From assembly GCA_963798015.1 (NCBI GenBank), contig CAWCSA010000005.1, positions 434,001 to 498,000 of the forward strand: a stretch of DNA of 64,000 nt. The letters run 5' to 3'. The position numbers and the translations under genes were made by a program. This DNA comes from Roseiarcus sp963798015 (GTDB lineage: Bacteria; Pseudomonadota; Alphaproteobacteria; Rhizobiales; Beijerinckiaceae). The first letter of the stretch is position 1; every line of letters begins with the position of its first letter. Below are positions 57,651-64,000 of this stretch, piece by piece. Under the pieces are notes generated by a model. That model was given only the letters and a program-made list of their open reading frames with translations. It made no database searches and was not told the origin of the DNA.

Positions 57651-59039
57651 CTAGATCTCCTCCAAAGCCAGATTGGTCGTGCGCGGCCCGAGCAGGCCGA
57701 TCGTCAGCATCACCACGCCCATAGCCGCCGCAATGAAGACAAAGACGCCGATGGCGCCCGTGCGCTCGAGCACGAAGGCGATGACGAAGGATGAGAAAAT
57801 GACCGAGAGCCGGCTCCACGAATAGACGAAGCCGGCGGCGCGGGCGCGAATGCCGGTCGGGAACAGCTCCTGCTGGTAGGCGTGGAAGCTGAACGACATG
57901 ATGTTGGCGGCGAGCGTCAGCCCGACCCCCATCGTGACAATCAGCGCCGAACCGAGCGCCTGGCCAAAAATGAGGCCGCAGACGAGAATGGCGCCCGCCG
58001 ATGCGACAATGATCCATTTGCGCTCGACCCGGTCGCCGAGAAAGAATCCGAGCAAAGGCCCGACGGGCGCCGCAAGCGCGATCAATGTCGTATAGCCGAG
58101 GCTGGTCGAGATAGTGATCCCCTGCTTGACGAGCAGCGAGGGCACCCAATTGTTGAAGCCGTAATAGCCGACCGTCTGAAAGATATTAAAGACGCTCATC
58201 AGGATGACTCGGCCGCGAACGCCGGGAAGCCATAAGTCCCGAAAGCTGCGCGCTGGCGACACGGGCTCCTCGGGGGCGGGCGGGGGCAGCGGCCGGCCGT
58301 ACTCCGCCTCGACCTTCGCTTCGATTGCGCGCAACGCTTGGTCCGCCTCGGCGAGCCTTCCATGCTTGGCGAGCCAGCGTGGGCTTTTCGGCAAGGCCCG
58401 CCGCAAAAAGACGACGACCGGCGCCGCGACCACTCCGATCAGCACCACCCAGCGCCAGCCCTCGAGCCCCAGGGGCGCGGTCGGCACGAGCATATAGGCA
58501 AGGAACGAAACGACCGGCACGGCGACGAAGCCAATCGCCTGGTTGATTGCGAAGGCGCGCCCGCGCAGCCCCTTGGGCGCAAGCTCGCTCAAATAGGCGC
58601 CGATCGTCACCATCTCGACGCCAAGACCAATGCCGCAAATGAGGCGCCAGAAGTTGATTCCGGCGGCGTCGTGCTGGAGCGCCACCATGAAATTGGCGGC
58701 CGAATACCAGAGCAGCGACCAGGTGAAAATCGCCCGGCGCCCGAACCGGTCGGCGAGAAAGCCGCAGAGGAGCGTGCCAATGAAGAGGCCGGTGAAAAGG
58801 GCGGCGATGAAGCTCGCCACTCCCGCCGTCCCGAACAGGCCGGTGGTGGTTGCGGTGAGCAGGCCCGACTTGACGAGGCTCGGCGCGACATAGGCCGAAA
58901 ACAGGAGGTCGTAGAACTCGAAGAACATCCCGAAGCCGAGCAGCGCGACGATTGTCCAGATCGTGCGCGTCGCCGGCAGCCGGTCGATGCGGGCCGAAAT
59001 CGCGCCCGCGCTTAAGCCAGCGGCTCCGCTGTCGTTCAT
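57651..59039 (-). CDS. MFS transporter (sugar/organic-acid porter type)
   Basis: 462 residues with about 12 membrane helices. The MFS loop motifs are CGFLADRFGRRAIFTWSLLW after helix 2 and FFLGDRVERKWIIVAS after helix 8. RLICGIGLGVEMVTIGAYLS and ELFPTGIRARAAGFVYSWSR are typical of the sugar-porter/AAHS-like group. A cytoplasmic loop of about 60 residues, Pro/Glu-rich, divides the halves. The substrate cannot be read from sequence. About 170 bases of non-coding DNA separate it from the IS element. Confidence 0.88.
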   Translation of the reverse strand: MNDSGAAGLSAGAISARIDRLPATRTIWTIVALLGFGMFFEFYDLLFSAYVAPSLVKSGLLTATTTGLFGTAGVASFIAALFTGLFIGTLLCGFLADRFGRRAIFTWSLLWYSAANFMVALQHDAAGINFWRLICGIGLGVEMVTIGAYLSELAPKGLRGRAFAINQAIGFVAVPVVSFLAYMLVPTAPLGLEGWRWVVLIGVVAAPVVVFLRRALPKSPRWLAKHGRLAEADQALRAIEAKVEAEYGRPLPPPAPEEPVSPARSFRDLWLPGVRGRVILMSVFNIFQTVGYYGFNNWVPSLLVKQGITISTSLGYTTLIALAAPVGPLLGFFLGDRVERKWIIVASAGAILVCGLIFGQALGSALIVTMGVGLTLAANIMSFSFHAYQQELFPTGIRARAAGFVYSWSRLSVIFSSFVIAFVLERTGAIGVFVFIAAAMGVVMLTIGLLGPRTTNLALEEI

Positions 59040-59168
59040 GTTCCCTCGCCGGCCGCGGCCCGCGCGTATGCCTCGCGCTCTCGGGCCACCTCTAAGACGC
59101 GCGCTTACCGCTCGGTGTCAAATACGCTTGCCGCTTCCAGCCTTTCTGAAAGCGGCGCGAGGCGCTGG

Positions 59169-59570
59169 CTAAGTCTGGTTCAGCATCGCGCGGTCGACGC
59201 TCAACGGACCACCGCCCGCAAAGGCGAAATAGAGGAATATGAAGCAGTACATGACCGCCAGCTCGCCGCCATTGACGAGCGGATAAAAAGCGCGAGGCGC
59301 ATGGGCCATGAAATAGGCGAAGGCCATTTCCCCCGAAAGAATGAACGCGACGATCCTCGTAAAGGCGCCGACAAGAAACAGGGCCGCGCCGATTGTCTCG
59401 AGGATCGCCGCGAGAATCAGGAGTCCGCTTAACGAGGGGACAGGAGAGGGAGCGGGAAAGTTGAACACTTTCGACAGCCCGTGCTCGAGAAACAAGAGCC
59501 CAATGACAATGCGAAGGATGCTGAGGATATAGGGCCTAAATCGCTCCATCCTGGCGTAAATCGAATTCAT
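59169..59570 (-). CDS. DoxX family membrane protein
   Basis: 133 residues with four helices. The start ATG 59570 has GGAGG eight bases upstream; a longer open frame to 59693 is not supported. DoxX signatures are LSILRIVIGLLFLEHGLSKV, ILAAILETIGAALFLVGAFT, FILSGEMAFAYFMAHAPRAF and NGGELAVMYCFIFLYFAFAG. DoxX proteins are linked to redox or membrane stress functions in other bacteria; the role here is unknown. Confidence 0.88.
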   Translation of the reverse strand: MNSIYARMERFRPYILSILRIVIGLLFLEHGLSKVFNFPAPSPVPSLSGLLILAAILETIGAALFLVGAFTRIVAFILSGEMAFAYFMAHAPRAFYPLVNGGELAVMYCFIFLYFAFAGGGPLSVDRAMLNQT

Positions 59571-59719
59571 GATCGCCTCCCGTCCATCGCGGCTGCCCGC
59601 CTGTCCTCTCCGAGGACGATTTCGCACCTTCGGCGCAGTTAACACTTCAGCCCGCACTTCGACACGGGACATTCGCGTAGCTGCGTTAGTCATCCCGAAT
59701 CACATTCGCTTGATCGAAG

Positions 59720-60829
59720 ATGACAGCCTCTTACCTCGCGCGCTTTTTGGCCGCCCCGACTTTCGTTCGGACCCTTGCGGCTGCGCTCGCTTTCATCGTC
59801 TTTGCCGGTTTCGCGGCGGCTCAGGACGCGCCGCTGAAGGTCGCGGTCTACGACGTCCCTCCTTACGGCCATGTCGAGCCCGACCATTCGATCGACGGCC
59901 TCAGCGTCGATTTGTGGCGCCGCGCAGCGGAGACTCTCGGACGCGAGTACCGTCTCGTCCCTGTCACGCAGATGGAGGAAATCCTCAAGGGTCTCGAGCG
60001 GAAGGATTATGACGCGGCAATCGGCGCGATAACAATCACGCCAGCCAGACTCGCGCGGGTGGACTTCAGCTACCCGACGCATCGTTCGGGGGTCGCGGTT
60101 GCGGTGCGCCGGGACACCGGGCCTATGGCGGCATTGACCAGCTACGGATCCGTTCTCGCGGAGCTGGCGCCGCTTATCGCGCTCACCTTCGGGCTTCTCA
60201 TCGTCATGGGTGTAGCGATGTGGCTGGCCGAGCGGCCAATGCGGCCTCACGGCCACGAGTCGGTCGTCGATACTCTGCGCGACGGCATCTATTGGGCGGT
60301 CGTGACGATGACGACGGTCGGCTATGGCGACAAGACGCCTAAGACCACGGCGGGCCGGATCATTGCGGTCGTTTGGATGCTGGCCAGCGTCGCGTTGATT
60401 TCAATCCTGTCGACCTCGATCGTCTCGAGAATGACCGCCGACCGCGTGGTTGGCGGTCTCCGGCTGACGGAAGCCGATCTCGCCGGCAAGCGGCTCGCCG
60501 CGGTCGCTCATTCGTCTGGAGCGGAATATCTCGATGAGCGCCGTCTTTGCTATGCGCCCTTCGACGACCTCTCCGCCGCTCTCACCGCGCTCGATCGCGG
60601 TGACGCCGACGCGGTCGTCAACAGCATCGGTGCGCTCCAGTATCTGATCCCCGCGCGCTTCAAGAGCACGATCAAGACGCCGCAGGGCGTTCTCCAGCCG
60701 GCTTATATGGCGATCGCGCTGCCGCTCGGCAGCCCGCTCAAGAAACCGCTTGACGAGGCCCTGATCGGGATCACCGCAAGCCAGGAGTGGCGCCAGGTCG
60801 AGGATGGTTACTTCGGGCCCCAGCCATAG
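59720..60829 (+). CDS. GluR0-like ligand-gated potassium channel
   Basis: 369 residues with the layout of prokaryotic ionotropic glutamate receptors. After a signal peptide (about 1-34), lobe S1 of a periplasmic amino-acid-binding domain (about 38-135) includes AIGAITITPARLARVDFSYP, whose Arg residues usually bind the ligand carboxylate. A channel core interrupts it: helix 1 (about 147-170), pore loop VVTMTTVGYGDKTPKT with the K+ selectivity filter TVGYGD at 199-204, and helix 2 (about 213-236). Lobe S2 follows (about 245-369, GDADAVVNSIGALQYLIPAR). Synechocystis GluR0 is the model. The ligand, probably an amino acid, is unknown. Confidence 0.9.
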   Translation: MTASYLARFLAAPTFVRTLAAALAFIVFAGFAAAQDAPLKVAVYDVPPYGHVEPDHSIDGLSVDLWRRAAETLGREYRLVPVTQMEEILKGLERKDYDAAIGAITITPARLARVDFSYPTHRSGVAVAVRRDTGPMAALTSYGSVLAELAPLIALTFGLLIVMGVAMWLAERPMRPHGHESVVDTLRDGIYWAVVTMTTVGYGDKTPKTTAGRIIAVVWMLASVALISILSTSIVSRMTADRVVGGLRLTEADLAGKRLAAVAHSSGAEYLDERRLCYAPFDDLSAALTALDRGDADAVVNSIGALQYLIPARFKSTIKTPQGVLQPAYMAIALPLGSPLKKPLDEALIGITASQEWRQVEDGYFGPQP

Positions 60830-61033
60830 TCAGATAAACGTCAACGGCCTTCGCCATTTCGTAGCGCCCCGGCCCGAGACCCTGCGTTCCGTCGGCGGCA
60901 GGGATGACGGCCAGCAATGCTTCCGTTTGAATCTGCGTTGTTCCCGACCACACATAACGTCCTGAAACTTTGCGCCCCAGCGCGTCGGCACGCGCCTTTC
61001 TTTCATGTGGATGCAGGCCTATATCCGTGTGTG

Positions 61034-62053
61034 ATGAATATTCACGCGCCTCTGGCCGTTCAGCCGCTTATCGACCCGTTTGGTCGCGCGATCGCCTATG
61101 TGCGGGTCTCCGTCACCGACCGGTGCGACTATCGGTGCGTGTATTGCATGTCGGAGGACATGAATTTTCTGCCCAAGCGGGACATCCTGTCGCTCGAAGA
61201 GCTCGATCGATTGTGCTCGACTTTCGTTACCTTAGGCGCGCGCAAACTTCGCATAACCGGAGGCGAACCTCTGGTCAGGCGCAATGTGATGACGTTGTTC
61301 CATGGCCTGTCTCGACACCTCAGCGCCGGAACGTTCGATGAAGTGACGGTAACGACCAACGGCTCGCAGCTCGCCCGCTTTGCTTCTGAACTCGCCGATT
61401 GCGGCGTCCGGCGCATCAACGTTTCGCTCGATACACTCGACCCGGACAAGTTTCGCCAAGTCACGCGCTGGGGCGATTTGAGTGTCGTTCTGGCCGGCCT
61501 TGACGCCGCGGCCGCCGCGGGGCTGAAGATTAAGATCAATACGGTCGCCTTGAAGGGCTTCAACGAAGACGAAGCCCTGGATCTGGTCAAATGGGCGCAC
61601 GGGCGCGGTTTCGACCTGACCTTCATCGAGGTGATGCCGCTCGGAGACATGGAGCGCGACCGGACGGATCAATTCCTGCCCTTGCCGGAATTGCGCGCCC
61701 GCCTCCAGGAATACCTCACGCTCACGCCGTCAACTTACGCCACCGCCGGCCCGGCGCGCTATTACGACATTCAGGAAACGGGGGGACGCCTCGGGTTCAT
61801 CACCCCGCTTACGCACAATTTCTGCGAAAGCTGCAATCGGGTGCGCGTCACCTGCACAGGCACGCTTTATATGTGTCTCGGCCAGGAGGATGCAGTCGAT
61901 TTGCGTGAGCCGCTCCGCCGCTCCGTTTCCAACGAGCCGCTCATTGAGGCGATCCGCGCGGGCATAAGGCGGAAGCCCAAAGGTCACGATTTCGTCATCG
62001 CCCGATCGGCGGCGCCCGCCGTTCACCGCCATATGAACGCCACCGGCGGCTGA
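61034..62053 (+). CDS. moaA: GTP 3',8-cyclase MoaA
   Basis: 339-residue radical SAM enzyme that starts molybdopterin synthesis by rearranging GTP. The N-terminal cluster motif CDYRCVYC gives Cys31, Cys35 and Cys38; the C-terminal cluster is in FCESCNRVRVTCTG and YMCLG (C-x2-C-x13-C). LRITGGEPLVRRNVMTLF and VNTVALKGFNEDEAL-like sequence are present. ATG 61034 fits the family; a longer frame to 60917 has no support. Molybdenum cofactor would serve, for example, formate dehydrogenase, the step after the H4MPT pathway; that gene is not in the window. Confidence 0.95.
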   Translation: MNIHAPLAVQPLIDPFGRAIAYVRVSVTDRCDYRCVYCMSEDMNFLPKRDILSLEELDRLCSTFVTLGARKLRITGGEPLVRRNVMTLFHGLSRHLSAGTFDEVTVTTNGSQLARFASELADCGVRRINVSLDTLDPDKFRQVTRWGDLSVVLAGLDAAAAAGLKIKINTVALKGFNEDEALDLVKWAHGRGFDLTFIEVMPLGDMERDRTDQFLPLPELRARLQEYLTLTPSTYATAGPARYYDIQETGGRLGFITPLTHNFCESCNRVRVTCTGTLYMCLGQEDAVDLREPLRRSVSNEPLIEAIRAGIRRKPKGHDFVIARSAAPAVHRHMNATGG

Positions 62054-62069
62054 CGGCTAACTTTTTGTG

Positions 62070-62093
62070 AGCGGTCCGCTGGCAGGGACCGCT
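62070..62093 (+). terminator. Hairpin after moaA
   Basis: An 8-bp perfect inverted repeat (agcggtcc/ggaccgct) with an 8-base loop lies 17 bases after the moaA stop. A T-run precedes rather than follows it on this strand. It is a modest candidate terminator. Confidence 0.4.
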
Positions 62094-62161
62094 TCCCCGC
62101 GCTATATCAATCGAGTGAAGGCGGAGACCTTGACTCTCCGCTCCTATGAGGACCCAGCGCA

Positions 62162-62503
62162 ATGGCGAATGCTCGCGAACGGATCGAGAAGCTTATCTCG
62201 GAAAATCCGGTTGTTCTGTTCATGAAGGGAACCCCCGAATTTCCGCAATGCGGGTTTTCTGGCCAGGTGATCCAGATCCTGGAATATGTCGGCGCGCCGG
62301 TCGTCGGCGTGAACGTGCTCGAGGACGCGGATATTCGTCAGGGCGTGAAGGAATACGCCAATTGGCCGACGATCCCGCAGCTCTACGTCAACGGCGAGTT
62401 CCTCGGCGGGTGCGATATTGTGCGTGAGATGTTCCAGTCGGGCGAACTGGCTTCGGTTTTGACAGATGCCGGCGTTCCGTTGAAAGCCAGCGCCGGAGCC
62501 TGA
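62162..62503 (+). CDS. grxD: Monothiol glutaredoxin Grx4
   Basis: 113-residue monothiol glutaredoxin with the CGFS active site (TPEFPQCGFSGQ). KEYANWPTIPQLYVNGEFLG and GGCDIVREMFQSGEL are the glutathione-binding parts. These proteins carry [2Fe-2S] clusters and help assemble iron-sulfur proteins. Length is standard. It may support the many cluster enzymes encoded nearby (MoaA, PqqE). Confidence 0.95.
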   Translation: MANARERIEKLISENPVVLFMKGTPEFPQCGFSGQVIQILEYVGAPVVGVNVLEDADIRQGVKEYANWPTIPQLYVNGEFLGGCDIVREMFQSGELASVLTDAGVPLKASAGA

Positions 62504-62699
62504 GAAGGTTCGAACCCACTTCTCTCCCCCTTAAGCTCGGTCCGGAGGCTGGCGTCGCCGGACAGACGGTCCATGCGCGATCGCCGGAATGAGCCGCGGG
62601 GTCGGCTCGCGGAGGTTGGCGCTGCCCGACTTAACGAACTGCACAGCGTTCGGTCCAACCGCGACTCCGACTATTTCATACTATCCAACTGGAGGCGTC

Positions 62700-63545
62700 G
62701 TGTCACACGAGCCTGTGGCCGCCCATCGGGCGGTATTGATTTTTGCGGCCATCCTTGCTCTCGCGCTCGGAGTTTATGCGCCAGCCGCCGCTGCTGATCT
62801 GACGCTCGACTCCGCCGTCGGCAATCCGGCGCGGAGCGCGAAATTCGTTGCACGGGACAAGGCGCGCCATCCGCTTGAGGAGTTGACCTTCTTTGGGGTC
62901 ACGCCGGAATCGACCGTGGTCGAGATCTGGCCCGGCGGCGGCTACTGGACGGAGATCCTTGCGCCCTTCCTGCACGACCACGGCGGCTATTATGTCGGTT
63001 TGCAGGGCAAGGGAGGAAGCGAAGCGGCCGACGCTGAAGCCGACAAGCTCAACGCTCTCTTCCGCAGCAAGATCGAGGCGGATAAGGCGACATACGGCAA
63101 GCTGACGCCGACTGTCTTTGGCGTTGGCCAGGGCGCAATTGCCCCGCCTGGCTCGGCCGATTTGGTCCTCTCCTTTCGCAACCTTCATAATTGGTTGAAG
63201 GATGGCTTCGCTCAAGAAGCGTTCGCGGACTTCTATCGCGCGCTGAAGCCGGGTGGGGTGCTGGGTCTCGAGGACCATCGCGGCCAGCGGGACACGCCAC
63301 AGGATCCGAAGGCCGAGGACGGCTATGTCCGGCAAGACTACGCCGTCGCGCTCGCCGAGAAGGCAGGTTTCGTGTTCGCGGGCTCGTCGGAGATCAACGC
63401 CAACCTCAAGGACACGGCGAACTGGCCGAAGGGCGTGTGGACTCTTGCTCCAACTTTCAGGCTCGGCGACCAGGACAGAGCCAGGTATGAGGCGATTGGG
63501 GAAGCCGATAATTTCGTGCTGAAATTTCGCAAGCCAACGCAGTGA
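62700..63545 (+). CDS. Secreted methyltransferase-like protein
   Basis: 281 residues. GTG 62700 is preferred, with GGAGG four bases upstream; it begins a signal peptide ending near APAAAA. The body resembles the class I methyltransferase-like COG4798 family: TFFGVTPESTVVEIWPGGGY as the Gly-rich cofactor-binding motif, SADLVLSFRNLHNWLKDGF, and ADFYRALKPGGVLGLEDHRG. A methyltransferase with an export signal is odd, as S-adenosylmethionine is cytoplasmic; the family is nonetheless usually found with signal peptides. Function is unknown. Confidence 0.82.
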   Translation: MSHEPVAAHRAVLIFAAILALALGVYAPAAAADLTLDSAVGNPARSAKFVARDKARHPLEELTFFGVTPESTVVEIWPGGGYWTEILAPFLHDHGGYYVGLQGKGGSEAADAEADKLNALFRSKIEADKATYGKLTPTVFGVGQGAIAPPGSADLVLSFRNLHNWLKDGFAQEAFADFYRALKPGGVLGLEDHRGQRDTPQDPKAEDGYVRQDYAVALAEKAGFVFAGSSEINANLKDTANWPKGVWTLAPTFRLGDQDRARYEAIGEADNFVLKFRKPTQ

Positions 63546-63792
63546 TCGTCGCCAGCCGGATCGCCCGGCGGAAAACCAGAACGCGATTCGCTCGGCTTAG
63601 CGGGTCTTCCCAAGGGCGCGATCTCGTCGCGAGTTGGCGGAACGCTGACCAAGTGCGCGCGAGCCTCTCCCAGAACCTGTCGCTGGCCGCCGTGCTTGCG
63701 GATTAGTCCTTAAGGCTTAATTGCTAAGTTGCACTGCAAAATCTAAAGCTGACATGTCAGCCCACTCGCTCGCGCCAGATTGGTCAATCTCT

Positions 63793-64000
63793 ATGTCTCC
63801 AAGCTACCCCTACCAATTTTATGAGATGGCGCACGCTGCTCTTGCGCCCGCCCGCGCAATGTTCGACGCGGCGCATTTGATCTTCAGCAATCCCTGGAAC
63901 CCTCTCTCCACCACGCTCCTTGGCAAGAACATCTCGGCGAGCACCGAACTGTTCGAACGCTTGACTCGCCGCTATGGCAAGCCTGCCTTTCGGCTCGACG
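63793..64000 (+). CDS. phaZ: Intracellular PHA depolymerase, N-terminal part (runs off the window)
   Basis: The last 69 codons form an open frame from ATG 63793. The sequence (YQFYEMAHAALAPARAMFDA, NPWNPLSTTLLGKNISASTE, FERLTRRYGKPAF) matches the start of intracellular polyhydroxyalkanoate depolymerases of alphaproteobacteria. These mobilise stored PHB. The catalytic part is outside the window. The 247 bases before it (63546-63792) show no gene and probably contain its promoter. Confidence 0.85.
   Translation, partial: MSPSYPYQFYEMAHAALAPARAMFDAAHLIFSNPWNPLSTTLLGKNISASTELFERLTRRYGKPAFRLD

Noticed and set aside
1..64000. tRNA or rRNA genes
   Set aside because: I scanned the gaps for cloverleaf-like arms and rRNA-like conserved stretches and saw none; a covariance-model search would be decisive.

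Overview
The window looks like chromosomal DNA of a methylotrophic alphaproteobacterium (Rhizobiales type, perhaps a type II methanotroph or relative). The evidence is a tetrahydromethanopterin (H4MPT) C1-oxidation cluster (fhcBADC, mch, fae, cofactor genes), PQQ synthesis genes, a rhizobial flagellar gene order (fliF-fliH-motB-motC-fliK, ftcR), GC-rich sequence and rhizobial-type palindromic repeats. No methane or methanol dehydrogenase gene lies here, so the exact family is open.

Layout. 1-2.5 kb: end of a membrane-protein gene and a MoxYX-like two-component pair. 2.7-12 kb: fhcB-A-D-C on the minus strand, diverging from orf5-mch-RimK-CitG-like-fae on the plus strand; this is the formaldehyde-to-formate pathway and part of its cofactor synthesis. 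12-22.7 kb: a divergent second two-component pair, a TonB-dependent receptor, a lanmodulin-like periplasmic EF-hand protein, ExbB-ExbD-TonB and pqqBCDE. I read this as one lanthanide acquisition and PQQ locus serving lanthanide/PQQ alcohol dehydrogenases, and it is the most interesting part of the window. 23-36.5 kb: flagellar genes (lytic transglycosylase, fliK, motC, motB, fliH, fliF, flagellin, ftcR, a PilZ protein, a TPR/glycosyltransferase-like protein and a DUF1217 protein). 36.5-54 kb: regulators and housekeeping genes (RNase D, RNase PH, glyQS, folE, folA, thyA, small heat-shock protein, helicase, pyruvate kinase) plus a PEP-CTERM glycoside hydrolase. 54-64 kb: DUF4396 gene, lytic transglycosylase, palindromic repeat, IS630-type insertion sequence, MFS transporter, DoxX, a GluR0-like ligand-gated K+ channel, moaA, grxD, a secreted methyltransferase-like protein and the start of a PHA depolymerase.

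Three genes that should be intact (fhcD, fliF, the DUF1217 gene) each carry an apparent single extra G/C that breaks the frame, and the DUF4396 gene has an in-frame TAG. fhcD and fliF are normally indispensable for methylotrophy and motility, so base-level errors in the sequence are the simplest reading, but the DNA alone cannot decide. No rRNA, tRNA or CRISPR array was recognised.
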